Assembly (NCBI GenBank): GCA_030838445.1
Contig: JAUZFQ010000277.1
Span: 1-50,796, forward strand
DNA length: 50,796 nt
Direction: 5' to 3'
Source of the DNA: Pyrinomonadaceae bacterium
GTDB lineage: Bacteria > Acidobacteriota > Blastocatellia > Pyrinomonadales > Pyrinomonadaceae
The position numbers and the translations under genes are program-made. Numbering within the stretch: position 1 is the first letter of the stretch; each line of letters begins with the position of its first letter. Below, in pieces: positions 7,494 to 16,555 of the stretch. The notes under the pieces are model-generated. The model did not search any database and had not been told where the DNA came from. It was given only the letters and a program-made list of their open reading frames with translations.

Positions 7494-9701
7494 ATGATCA
7501 ACCTGCACACGGGTGAACAGACTTACGTCGCGCGGCTGCGCGTCACGGGCGACACCGGCCTCGACCCGCTGGCGGCGCGCTTGCGCCTCGCCTCTCTCTT
7601 CGCGGCGGCGGAAGTGCAGCCCGCGGGTCTCGCCCCGTCGGCCATCGTCTGCATCCGCCGTCTCGACGATCCGCGCCCGCGCACCGTCTCGCTCGCGGGC
7701 GGACACTTGACGCTGCCGCCGGAATGGCAACAGTCCGTGCGCGCTTCCATCGAACAACTCGCGCGGCGCGCGCCGCGTCCCGCGCGCGAAACGGTCGGGG
7801 CTGACGCGCCCTGCGTCGTCTTCGCGGATCGCGCGGAGTTGTTGGCCGCGCTCGCGTGCGACTGGTGCGAGCAGCGCGCCGCCACGCGCTGGTGGTGGCG
7901 CAGTCTCTTCCAAGGAACGCCCGACGCGGACGCGCTCGTCAAACTCTGGCGAGAGACGCCCGAATACGTGCCGGGCGCGCTCGAACATCTCGCGCGACGA
8001 CACGCAGCCGTGCCCTTCGCACGCGCTCTCGCGCCCGACGCGGCGCGCGCCATCCTCCACAGCCTGACGCGCCGCTTCGCCCTCAACGAACTTCACACGG
8101 CCTTCTCCCACGCGCCGCACACTCCTTCGCGCGCAGAGTCCGGCGTACGTTCTGACGCGCCGCTGAAAATTTTCACCGACGACACGACGCGTGAAGACTT
8201 TCAACTCAACCTCCAAACTCTCGACGTGGGCGACGCTCCGTGGCAGAGCTTCGCGCCGGAAGCATCGTCGGGCGAGTTGGAGTTGCCGCAACAACTTTTG
8301 CTCGGCGTCGGTCTCGCCCTGCAACGCGCGCCCGCGCTCGCACGCAGTCGCGGCTTCGCGCTCCGCGTCGGCGCGTGGGTCAACGCGATCTCAACCGGCC
8401 GCCGCACGGACGCCCCCGCGCCGCCCGCCGTGAACGCCAAAGCGACGCGCGGCACGAACGCGCCCCCGCCCGATTCCGCGTCACAGCCCGACCCGGCTGC
8501 AACACGCGACACGTTTCAAGAACAACGAGTCGGCCGCGCGTCGCGTCCCATCTCCGCATTTGACGGCGCGCGCGATCCGGCGTCTGAGACTTCCGGCGCG
8601 GGCGTTGACGCTGCGGGGATAGAACGCGCAGACGCCGCTGCAACTTCAACAACAATTTCATCCCCGGACGCTGAGACCGGCGCACAGGTCGAGACGACTC
8701 AAATTGCGGCGGGCGACGACAACGCGTCGAGCGCGTTGACCGGCGAGAGCGTCGAGAGCGTCGCGCCGGAGATTGAAGCCCACGCCGCACACGACGGGAG
8801 CGCGCGCGTCGGCGAGACGTTGGAAACGCGGGTTGAGGAACAGGAAGCTAACGCGCCGCCCGCGTCTCTCAACGAGGCGGAGACGACGCACGCCGCGTCG
8901 CCTCTGCTCGAAGCGCAGATCGAGACGCGTTTCGGCGGTCTGTTTCATCTCGTCAATCTCGCGCTCTTTCTCGAACTCTACGGCGACTTCACCGCGCCCG
9001 CCGCACCGGGCATCGCGCTTCCCATCTGGGATTTTGCCGCCCTGCTCGGACGCCGCATGTGCGGCGCGGGCGTCGAGTCGGATGCCGTCTGGCCTCTGCT
9101 CGCGCGTCTCGCGGGGCGCGAGGTGGCACAGCCGCCGGGGGAAGGTTTTCATCCGCCCGACGCGTGGCGCGTGCCCGACGCGTGGCTGCGAACTTTCCCC
9201 GCGACGGGCGACTGGCGTTGGACGATCTCGCGCCGCGATGCGCGCGTTCAGAGTCGCTTGCAGGTCATCCATCCGGCTAAGTTTCTTGTGCTCGACGTGC
9301 CGCTCGACAGTGAAGCGGAAGCGGAGATCGAACTCGCACGCGAGTTGGAAGTTTACGCCGGAGCGTTCGCCGCGCCGCCCGCGCGCGATGCGCGTCCGAT
9401 CAAACTACAGCGCGCCGCGCGTCCGCTCAAACTGCGCGGCCGCACGCCGCTCGCGCGTTGGGTCGAGTGCGTGCACCTCTACACGCGCGCGCGTCTGCGG
9501 CTCGCGCTCGGCACGAACGACGCGCGTCGCGCGGCGCGTCTCTTGTGCGAACGGCACGCGCGCGTGTTCGTGACGGCGACGCACGTTGATGTCGTGATGC
9601 GTCTGGCCGAGTTGCCGTTCGAGGTGCGCGTGGCCGGGCTTGATCGAGACCCCGGTTGGATTCCGGCGGCAGGGCGCGTCGTCGCGTTTCATTTTGAGTA
9701 G
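7494..9701 (+). CDS. Conserved eCIS-cluster protein of unknown function upstream of the ATPase, with a low-complexity centre
   Basis: 735 aa. No good ribosome-binding site precedes the ATG, so the start is uncertain. Residues 1-210 are conserved-looking (ALRLRLASLF-like start, then a WWWRSLF cluster near residue 140). Residues about 310-465 are a hydrophilic, Ala/Glu/Asp/Thr-rich stretch with no predicted fold. Residues 475-735 are globular, with FGGLFHLVNLALFLELYGDF, WRVPDAWL, and a final block VFVTATHVDVVMRLAELPFE then AGLDRDPGWIPAAGRVVAFH. I recall this C-terminal block from proteins placed next to the ATPase gene in eCIS loci, but I cannot name the family. It has no signal peptide. Candidate roles are tape-measure-like or assembly factor; both are speculative. 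Confidence 0.55.
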   Translation: MINLHTGEQTYVARLRVTGDTGLDPLAARLRLASLFAAAEVQPAGLAPSAIVCIRRLDDPRPRTVSLAGGHLTLPPEWQQSVRASIEQLARRAPRPARETVGADAPCVVFADRAELLAALACDWCEQRAATRWWWRSLFQGTPDADALVKLWRETPEYVPGALEHLARRHAAVPFARALAPDAARAILHSLTRRFALNELHTAFSHAPHTPSRAESGVRSDAPLKIFTDDTTREDFQLNLQTLDVGDAPWQSFAPEASSGELELPQQLLLGVGLALQRAPALARSRGFALRVGAWVNAISTGRRTDAPAPPAVNAKATRGTNAPPPDSASQPDPAATRDTFQEQRVGRASRPISAFDGARDPASETSGAGVDAAGIERADAAATSTTISSPDAETGAQVETTQIAAGDDNASSALTGESVESVAPEIEAHAAHDGSARVGETLETRVEEQEANAPPASLNEAETTHAASPLLEAQIETRFGGLFHLVNLALFLELYGDFTAPAAPGIALPIWDFAALLGRRMCGAGVESDAVWPLLARLAGREVAQPPGEGFHPPDAWRVPDAWLRTFPATGDWRWTISRRDARVQSRLQVIHPAKFLVLDVPLDSEAEAEIELARELEVYAGAFAAPPARDARPIKLQRAARPLKLRGRTPLARWVECVHLYTRARLRLALGTNDARRAARLLCERHARVFVTATHVDVVMRLAELPFEVRVAGLDRDPGWIPAAGRVVAFHFE

Positions 9702-9817
9702 GAAGTCCGCGCGCCGCGGTTGAGTAGGGAGGCGAGCGACTCGTTTGAGTAAGAAGGCGACTGACGAGTAAGAAGGCGAGCGACGGGTAGGAAGGCGGGC
9801 GACGGAGGTTTGAGTCA
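9702..9817 (+). repeat. Short tandem repeat spacer, 19-bp units, before the ATPase gene
   Basis: Between the stop codon of the upstream gene and the ATPase start there are degenerate copies of GAGTARGAAGGCGAGCGAC. Three 19-bp units run head to tail at about 9747-9803, and two more diverged, longer copies precede them; the first copy begins with the stop codon of the upstream gene. There is no obvious ribosome-binding site other than GGAGG at about 9803-9808. It may be a passive repeat expansion or a regulatory spacer. Confidence 0.7.
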
Positions 9818-11974
9818 ATGATGCAGTTGTTGGAAGAGAGTGAACATCCGTTCGCCGATTTTGCGGCGACGCCCGCGAGCCATTTCAAGCTCTACGTCTT
9901 CGCGGCGGTCGCGCGCGTCATCGAACAGGTCGCGCAGTCGTTCGAGACAATCGAAGCGGCCTACGAACAGTTTCCGTTCCTCGAAGGCTATGGTGAAGAA
10001 CTCGAAGGCCGCGCGCCCGCGCACCTCGGTTGCGAGGACGAGCGCGGCGCGCACGAGTGGTGGCAGGAGGCGATCCGTTCGTGGGAAGAAGGGACGACGG
10101 AGACGCACCTGCCACTCCGGGCGTTGCGCGTCGCGGCCGCACTCGATCATGCGGCCATGACGCTGCTGATGTGCGCGGGTCTCATCGAAGAGGACGCGCG
10201 CTTCGGCCTGCTCTTTGAAACGATGCAGGCAACGCCCGGCCAACACCGCCCCACCTACGGGCTGCTCTCGGCGTGGTGGCGCGACCGCGAAGACTGTCGC
10301 GCCGTGCGCGCGCGCCTGCGCGAGTTGCACGAGTTGGGACTCGTCGAGTTTACGGGGACGGACGCGCCGCGCACCGAGTGGTCGCTTCACGCGCCGCCGT
10401 TGCTCTGGGACGTGCTGCGCGGAGAGACGCGCGAACGTCTCGCCCCGTGGGCGCGCTATCACGCGCCCGCCGCGCTCGCGCCCCTCGACGCGCTCATCCT
10501 CCCCGCCGAACTCGGTGCGCAACTCGAACTCATCCCCGCGTTGCTCGCGTCGGGCGAGGCGCAGGCGCTCATCGTGCGCGGCCCGCACCACAACGGCCGC
10601 CGCACGCTCGCCGGGGCAATCGCGCGCGCGCTCGGACGCGGCGTGCTCGAAATCTCACAACCGGAGCGCAGCGCGAGTGAGACAATCAACAACGCATCTG
10701 ATGAACGCTGGCGACTCGCGGGCACGCTCGCCACGCTCCTCGACGCGCTGCCCGTCTTCGTCTTCGACATCCCGCCCGGCGAGACCGTGGAGTTGCCGCC
10801 GCTCGGCGCGGCCTACGAGGGCGCGCTCGCGGTCGTGCTCGGCAAGCAGGGCGGCGTCCGCGGCGAGGCGGCGGAACGCGCCCTCACCGTCACCTTGGAG
10901 ACGCCCACGCGCGACGCGCGCAGGCTTCACTGGCTGCGCGCACTCGGCACGCGCGCCACGCCCGACCTCGAACTCATCAGCGCACGCTTTCGACTGACGG
11001 GCGGCAACATCCGCCGCGCCGCCACGCTCGCCGTCGCCTACGCCGCGCTCGCCGGTCGCGCGGGCGTCACCGTGGCAGACGTGCAGCAGGCCAGCCGCGC
11101 GCTCAACCGCCAGATGCTCGACACGCTCGCCGTACGCATTGACACGGGGGCGGGCGATTGGTCGCACCTCGCGGCTAACGCCGACGTGTTCGCCGAGTTG
11201 CGCAACCTGGAAAGTCGCTGCCGCCACCGCGAGCAGTTGCCCGCGCACGTCGGCGACGCGTTGGCGTGCGGGATGAACGCGGGCGTGCGCGCGCTCTTTA
11301 GCGGCACGAGCGGGACGGGCAAGACGCTCGCCGCGCGCCTGTTGGCCGCGAGTCTCCAGATGGACTTGTACCGCCTCGATCTCTCCACGGTCGTCAACAA
11401 GTACATCGGCGAGACGGAGAAGAACCTCAACCAGATTTTCGCGCTCGCCGAAGAACTCGACGTGATCCTCTTGCTCGACGAAGGCGACGCCCTGCTCACG
11501 CAACGCACCGACGTCGGCAACGCCAACGACCGCTACGCCAACCTCGAAACCAACTACCTCCTGCAACGACTCGAATCATTCGAGGGCATCATCGTCGTCA
11601 CGACCAACGCGGGCGACCGCATCGACAATGCCTTCCAGCGGCGCATGGACGTTTCGATCAGTTTCGCGCCGCCCGACTCCGCGGAGCGTTGGACGATCTG
11701 GCAACTGCACCTGCCCCACTCGCACGAAGTCGAGCCGCGTCTTCTGGAAGAGGCCGCGCGCCGCTGCGAGTTGACGGGCGGGCAAATTCGCAACGCCGTG
11801 CTCCACGCCTCTTCGCTCGCGCTCGAAGACGGCGGCACGGTCACGTCCGCACACTTCGAGGCGGGCGTCCGGCGCGAATACCGCAAGGCGGGCGCGGTCT
11901 GCCCGCTCCAAACGCGCCGCGACCAACATCACGGCAACGGCAGCGTCGTCGCCGCGTCTTTCAACCGGTGGTAA
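9818..11974 (+). CDS. eCIS AAA+ ATPase (Afp15-like)
   Basis: 718 aa. The N-terminal half (1-450) is a diverged helical/winged-helix and degenerate NTPase-like region typical of the long eCIS ATPases. Residues 460-700 are an AAA+ module: Walker A GTSGTGKT at 496-503, Walker B VILLLDE at 549-555, a sensor-1 segment VVTTNAG, and Arg fingers in NAFQRRMD. The DRYANLETNYLLQRLESFEG and YRLDLSTVVNKYIGETEKNL blocks are characteristic of ATPases encoded in eCIS clusters, where they are needed for assembly or stability of particles. Walker B continues DEGDAL where many relatives have DEADAL, a mild substitution. This is the clearest single marker for an eCIS locus here. Confidence 0.9.
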   Translation: MMQLLEESEHPFADFAATPASHFKLYVFAAVARVIEQVAQSFETIEAAYEQFPFLEGYGEELEGRAPAHLGCEDERGAHEWWQEAIRSWEEGTTETHLPLRALRVAAALDHAAMTLLMCAGLIEEDARFGLLFETMQATPGQHRPTYGLLSAWWRDREDCRAVRARLRELHELGLVEFTGTDAPRTEWSLHAPPLLWDVLRGETRERLAPWARYHAPAALAPLDALILPAELGAQLELIPALLASGEAQALIVRGPHHNGRRTLAGAIARALGRGVLEISQPERSASETINNASDERWRLAGTLATLLDALPVFVFDIPPGETVELPPLGAAYEGALAVVLGKQGGVRGEAAERALTVTLETPTRDARRLHWLRALGTRATPDLELISARFRLTGGNIRRAATLAVAYAALAGRAGVTVADVQQASRALNRQMLDTLAVRIDTGAGDWSHLAANADVFAELRNLESRCRHREQLPAHVGDALACGMNAGVRALFSGTSGTGKTLAARLLAASLQMDLYRLDLSTVVNKYIGETEKNLNQIFALAEELDVILLLDEGDALLTQRTDVGNANDRYANLETNYLLQRLESFEGIIVVTTNAGDRIDNAFQRRMDVSISFAPPDSAERWTIWQLHLPHSHEVEPRLLEEAARRCELTGGQIRNAVLHASSLALEDGGTVTSAHFEAGVRREYRKAGAVCPLQTRRDQHHGNGSVVAASFNRW

Positions 11975-12197
11975 GAAGACAGTGACGAGTGACAAGTGAC
12001 GAGTGACAAGTCGGAAATTGGCGAGTGCCGTGTGAGCACGTTGAATTTGATTCGACGTGCTCGGATTGTCATTTGTCATCTGTCACTCGTTACTTGTCCG
12101 GCTTATCACTCATCACTCGTTACTTGTTTGGCTGGTCACACATCACTCGTCACTTGTTCGGCTCGTCACTCATCACTCGTCACTCGTCACTAAAACA
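11975..12197. repeat. Inverted and 30-bp-period tandem repeat upstream of the cargo gene
   Basis: The spacer opens with head-to-tail GTGACGAGTGACAA words (11982-12012) and closes with their reverse complement, so the two ends can pair. The right part has three 30-bp units at 12084-12113, 12114-12143 and 12144-12173 of the form CACTCGTYACTTGTYYGGCT plus ten variable bases, followed by a partial fourth. Because 30 is divisible by 3 it stays open in frame with the downstream gene and makes the cargo gene look 47 codons longer than it probably is. Confidence 0.85.
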
Positions 12198-15100
12198 ATG
12201 CCTGTCGCACTTCGATCACTGTCGCGTAAGCCGAAGCCGCTCCCGAAGCCGGAGAGCGACCCGCGCTTTGCGAAAGTCGTCGAAGACCTCAAGCGCAAGG
12301 CCAGTAAAGTCAAAGCCCACCCCACGCCCGCCAAGAAGGCCGCCGAGGCCGCGGGCGCAGCCAAAGGCCCGCCGAACGAGAAGGCTGCGGGCGCGAAGGG
12401 CAAGCAGGTAGATAAGATCAAAGAGGCCAAGTCGAAGAAGCCCGAACCGGCGAGCTTCCTGAGTCTGCTGCGCGCGGAGATTGAGAAGGCGATGCCGAAG
12501 ACTCTCGACGACACCTCGAAGTTTATGAAGGGGGGGCAGGCGGGCGCGCTCAAAGGCGGACTCAAGGGCAACGTCTCGCAGCAGAAGCAGGCGGCGACGG
12601 GCGACACGGCGCAAACCTCCAAGCAGCCGCCGAGCCAGGCGGGCATCCCCGGCAAGCAGGAGCAGCCGATCCCCGACGAAGCCGCGCCGCCGAACCCCGA
12701 CGTGCCCGCGGGCGAAGGGATGCCCACGCCGAAGGCGGAGGACGACGTGTCCGTGCAGGACTCGAAGCAGGACACAGAGGCGGCGATGGCCGACGCCGAA
12801 GTCACCGACACGCAACTCAAGAAGGCCAACGACCCGCGCTTCAGCGCCGTCCTCACCAGCAAGGAAGAGGTCGGCAAGCAGGCCGACGCCGCGCCCGGCC
12901 AGTACCGCACGAAGGAGAAGGGCACGCTCGCGACGGCCATCGCGTCGGCGAAGGGGGCGAGCAAGATGGGCGCGGCGGCGATGCTCGGCGTGAAGGGCAA
13001 GGCGAAGTCGAACGTGTTGACGCGCCAGCAGGCGGCGAAGGCGAAGGACGAGGCCGAGCGCAAAAAAGTCGCCGACACCATCGAGGGCATTTACAACAAG
13101 ACGAAGGAGGCGGTCGAGGCCAAACTCGGCGCGCTCGACGAAGAGGTCAACGGCCAGTTCGACAGCGGCACGGATGCGGCGCTCGCCGCGATGAAGTCTT
13201 ACACCGAGCAGCGCATTGACGCCTACAAGGACGAACGCTACTCCGGCGTCATCGGCAAGGGTCGCTGGCTCAGGGATCAGTTCAAGGGTTTGCCGGAGGC
13301 GGCCAACGTCTTCTACGTCGAGGGGCGCAATCTCTTCACGCGCCTGATGGACGTGGTGATCGTGCGCGTCGCGAACCTCGTCGAGAAGCGTCTGGCCGAG
13401 GCGAAGAAACTCGTCGCCGACGGGCAGCAGCAGATCAAGACTTACGTGGACAGCCTGCCGAAGAACTTGAAGTCGGTCGGGCAGGCGGCGCAGAAAGAGG
13501 TGGCGGGACGCTTCGCGGAGTTGGAGCGGGGCATCGAGGACAAGAAGAACCAACTGGCGTCGTCGCTCGCGCAGAAGTACAAGGAGGCGGGCGAGAAGGC
13601 CGACAAGGCGCTCAAGGAGATACAGGACTCGAACAAGGGTCTGGTGCAGAAGTTTGTCGAGAAACTCGGCGAGATCATCAAGATCATCATGGAGTTCAAA
13701 GGCAAGCTGATGGCCGTCCTGCGCAAGGGCTGGGGCGTCATCAAGGGCATCCTCGCAGACCCCATCGGCTTCCTCGGCAACTTGATCGCCGCGCTCAAGC
13801 AGGGTTTCAACCAGTTCAAGGCGAACATCGGGAAGTGGCTCTTGAAGGGCATTATCGGCTGGCTCTTCGGCGCGCTGGCCGAGGCGGGCGTCACGCCGCC
13901 GCCCGACTTCTCGCTGCCGTCCATCCTCAAGCTCGTCCTGCAAATCCTCGGCATCACCTACGAGCGGATGCGCGCGAAGGCCGTCAAGCTGCTCGGCCCG
14001 ACGGCGGTGACGATCATTGAGTACCTGATCAAGTACGTGCAGACGCTGGTGACGGGCGGCCCGGCCGCGCTGTGGGAACAGGTCAAGGCCGACCTCGCTA
14101 ACCTCAAGGAGCAGGTGCTCGGCGAAATCCGCACGATGATCATCACGGAGGTGATCAAGGCGGCGATAACGAAGCTCGTGACGATGTTCAACCCCGTGGG
14201 GGCGTTCGTGCAGGCGGTGCTGGCGATCTACAACACGGTGATGTTCGTCGTCGAACAGGCGAGCCGCATCGCCGCGTTCATCTCGTCGGTCGTGGACTCG
14301 GTGTCGGCCATCGCGGCGGGCGCAATCGGGGCGGCGGCCAACCGGATCGAGCAGTCGTTCGGCGCGGCCATTCCCATCGTGATCGGCTTCCTCGCGCGCC
14401 TCGTCGGCGTCGGCGGCTTGCCGAAGAAGGCCACGGCCGTCGTCAAGAAGGTGCAGGGGGCGATTGACGGGGCGATTGACAAGTTCTTAGGGAAGGCCAT
14501 CGCCTTCGTCAAGAAACTGTTCGGCAAGGGCGGCAAGGAGGGGAAGAAGAAAGAGGAGAAAGAGAAGGGCGAGAAGTGGGCGAAGGGCGAGGCGGCCGTC
14601 AACGCCTTCCTCCAGCAGCAGGCGTCCAAGGACGAGTATTTCGTCGAGGACTACACCTCCGGCCTCGCGCAGATCAAGGGCAAGTACGGGTTCACGCTGT
14701 TGCAGATGACGGCCAAGGGCGACGCCGTCGAAGCGGCGATGAGTCCGAAGAAGAAGATCAAGAACGACTGGCCGCTCGTCCAGAAGTTGAAACTCAAACC
14801 TCCTTCGGGGCATCAACTGCTGCTCGACTTCTCGAACCGCGGCAACAAACGCATCTTCGCCACGAAAGGCGGCATCAAGAGGTTCGTCTACAACAAGCGC
14901 ACGTCGCAGTGGCAGACGATCAAGGACGACAAGCTCATTCAGAAGGCCGAGAAAGATCTGCGCGCGGAATTGAAGCGGCAGCGGTCGCAGTGGACTTCGC
15001 TCGTCGAGGCGGGCAAGGCGGCCAGTTCGCAGGGGTTCGACGCGGGCGGCATCGGGCAGAAGCCGACGGAGTCGGAGGAGCGCGTGGTGGTCGGCGAAGT

Positions 15101-15446
15101 GAAGGGCGGCTTCCGCAAGGGCTGGCAGTATTTCCTGCTCGACAAGTTCACGGCCATCACGGGGGGCGTTAAAAAGAGCCTGCTGGGCAAGAACCTCGAC
15201 ACGATGCGAGACACCGCGCAGGAGAAAGGCGGCGCGAAACTCGTCAAGCGGTTTGACGAGGCGATTGCCAGCGGTAACATCACCATCGTCATCAAACTCG
15301 TCGGCAAGGCGGTCGTCTCCGGCACGGTCTGGCCGAAGCTCGAAGCCGCCGTCAGGAAGCACGTCAAGGCGTACATCAAGGCCAACTACGACGGCGTTGA
15401 CCCGGACGAGGTGATCAAGAACGTCAGGATCGAATGGAGCTTGTAA
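12198..15446 (+). CDS. Large eCIS-associated cargo/toxin candidate
   Basis: 1082 aa from the ATG at 12198 (after TAAAACA). The frame is open to 12057, but that part only translates the tandem repeat. Residues 1-165 are a disordered Lys/Ala/Pro-rich tail. Residues 290-480 are long amphipathic helices. Residues about 478-775 match the helical region I know from giant eCIS-linked effectors (GVIKGILADPIGFLGNLIAA; WLLKGIIGWLFGALAEAGV), including hydrophobic stretches at 673-741. Residues 776-800 are a charged KKEEKEKGEK linker. Residues about 793-1082 form a separate C-terminal domain with a strand VVVGEVK (E967-V-K969), which recalls the ExK of PD-(D/E)xK nucleases; that is a guess. It lies just after the ATPase and is followed at 15 bp by a small gene. 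Cargo function is inferred. Confidence 0.65.
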   Translation: MPVALRSLSRKPKPLPKPESDPRFAKVVEDLKRKASKVKAHPTPAKKAAEAAGAAKGPPNEKAAGAKGKQVDKIKEAKSKKPEPASFLSLLRAEIEKAMPKTLDDTSKFMKGGQAGALKGGLKGNVSQQKQAATGDTAQTSKQPPSQAGIPGKQEQPIPDEAAPPNPDVPAGEGMPTPKAEDDVSVQDSKQDTEAAMADAEVTDTQLKKANDPRFSAVLTSKEEVGKQADAAPGQYRTKEKGTLATAIASAKGASKMGAAAMLGVKGKAKSNVLTRQQAAKAKDEAERKKVADTIEGIYNKTKEAVEAKLGALDEEVNGQFDSGTDAALAAMKSYTEQRIDAYKDERYSGVIGKGRWLRDQFKGLPEAANVFYVEGRNLFTRLMDVVIVRVANLVEKRLAEAKKLVADGQQQIKTYVDSLPKNLKSVGQAAQKEVAGRFAELERGIEDKKNQLASSLAQKYKEAGEKADKALKEIQDSNKGLVQKFVEKLGEIIKIIMEFKGKLMAVLRKGWGVIKGILADPIGFLGNLIAALKQGFNQFKANIGKWLLKGIIGWLFGALAEAGVTPPPDFSLPSILKLVLQILGITYERMRAKAVKLLGPTAVTIIEYLIKYVQTLVTGGPAALWEQVKADLANLKEQVLGEIRTMIITEVIKAAITKLVTMFNPVGAFVQAVLAIYNTVMFVVEQASRIAAFISSVVDSVSAIAAGAIGAAANRIEQSFGAAIPIVIGFLARLVGVGGLPKKATAVVKKVQGAIDGAIDKFLGKAIAFVKKLFGKGGKEGKKKEEKEKGEKWAKGEAAVNAFLQQQASKDEYFVEDYTSGLAQIKGKYGFTLLQMTAKGDAVEAAMSPKKKIKNDWPLVQKLKLKPPSGHQLLLDFSNRGNKRIFATKGGIKRFVYNKRTSQWQTIKDDKLIQKAEKDLRAELKRQRSQWTSLVEAGKAASSQGFDAGGIGQKPTESEERVVVGEVKGGFRKGWQYFLLDKFTAITGGVKKSLLGKNLDTMRDTAQEKGGAKLVKRFDEAIASGNITIVIKLVGKAVVSGTVWPKLEAAVRKHVKAYIKANYDGVDPDEVIKNVRIEWSL

Positions 15447-15461
15447 GGAGGGGAAACTCGC

Positions 15462-16490
15462 ATGCCGTGGATTAGTCTGGCCGCGACGAGAGAGACCTAC
15501 CGGCGGATGGTGGCGGAACTCAGGGACGAACCCGGTTACGCCGAGTCGCAGATGAGAGTCGTTACGTCGAACGACGCGCGCAACGCGCTGCTGGCGGGCG
15601 ACGGGGAGTGGGCTGACGTGGAGGGGCGGCGCTGCCTCGCGCTGCTCGAACGGAAGAAAAAAGAGTGGCGGCCGCCGCCGGAAGAGACGATGTGGAAAGT
15701 GTTCGGGCTGGCCGTCGCCGCGAGTCTCGTGGGCGAAGACCCGGCGGGCGTCATCGAGTCAATCGCGAAGGCGCGCAGTTACCGCGACGCCGAGGATAAG
15801 TCGCTGCAACTCGTCGCGCGCCGCATCGCCGGGTTGGACGAGAGTCCGCAGAAGCCTTACGCCGAGCCGGGGCACGTCGGGACGGAGGCGGAGTGGTTCA
15901 AACTCGTCAAGCGCGCGCCCGCCGCCCACGCGCTCGATCTGTCGCTGACTCCCGACCATCACCTGTGGCCGGTCTTGACGAAATTCGCGCTGCCGCTCGC
16001 CTACCTCGTGGCGCAGGAGCGCGCCCGCCCCGACCGCGCCGCCGACGTCAAGCTGCTCATGAGCATGGGCGCGCACCCGGAGCGGCGCGGCGACATCCTG
16101 TACGAGCGCGAGGACGAGAGGCCGGACTTTAAGAACGACGCCACGCCCGCCGAGCGCAACCGTTGGAAGGGCTTCGACGCGCTCGAAATAAAAGACGGCG
16201 AGCTGTTCGTCTATTACTATCTCGGCATCCGCTGGAAAGCCCCTCTGGTTTTTCAGGAAGACCTCGACACGTTCGAGTTTCTCGCGCGCGTCCCGAAGGA
16301 TTGGCGGGCGTTGGAAAAGTCGGTCACGCAAACTCAACTGGCGAAGATCAATGAAGCACGCGAGCACGGGCGATGCACCTACGTGCTCGTCTACGATTCT
16401 TACGAGGCGGAAACGTCGGAGGGAGACTTGCTTGAGGCCGCCGAGCACTACAAGTTGAAACTCGAAGCGCGCGATCTGACGGAAGTATAA
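15462..16490 (+). CDS. Unknown protein paired with the cargo candidate
   Basis: 342 aa, with strong TAAGGAGGGG before the ATG and only 15 bp after the cargo stop codon, so almost certainly co-transcribed. It has no signal peptide, no membrane segments and no motif I recognise. The N-terminal 120 residues are mainly helical (LAATRETYRRMVAELRDEPG). The C-terminal half has an aromatic strand-rich block (FVYYYLGIRWKAPLVFQEDL) and an acidic tail. By position it could be an immunity protein, chaperone or loading adaptor for the cargo; nothing in the sequence distinguishes these. It ends the eCIS block; 65 bp follow before the glycosyltransferase genes. Confidence 0.7.
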   Translation: MPWISLAATRETYRRMVAELRDEPGYAESQMRVVTSNDARNALLAGDGEWADVEGRRCLALLERKKKEWRPPPEETMWKVFGLAVAASLVGEDPAGVIESIAKARSYRDAEDKSLQLVARRIAGLDESPQKPYAEPGHVGTEAEWFKLVKRAPAAHALDLSLTPDHHLWPVLTKFALPLAYLVAQERARPDRAADVKLLMSMGAHPERRGDILYEREDERPDFKNDATPAERNRWKGFDALEIKDGELFVYYYLGIRWKAPLVFQEDLDTFEFLARVPKDWRALEKSVTQTQLAKINEAREHGRCTYVLVYDSYEAETSEGDLLEAAEHYKLKLEARDLTEV

Positions 16491-16555
16491 CGTTGACCCG
16501 CACACGCCTCCGCCGCGCTTGAGGGCGGCCGCGCGAGATCGTTCAAGGCAGAGTT

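Noticed and set aside
12084-12190. CRISPR array
   Set aside because: The 30-bp units are contiguous without unique spacers, and no cas genes are present. The same applies to 46684-46803.
12057-12197. Possible 47-residue N-terminal extension of the cargo protein
   Set aside because: It is only the in-frame translation of the 30-bp repeat; a natural ATG follows at 12198 with a normal protein start.
12216-13943. A 575-codon minus-strand frame opposite the cargo gene
   Set aside because: The Leu/Arg/Glu-rich translation is the complement of Lys/Ala-rich helices in the plus-strand gene.
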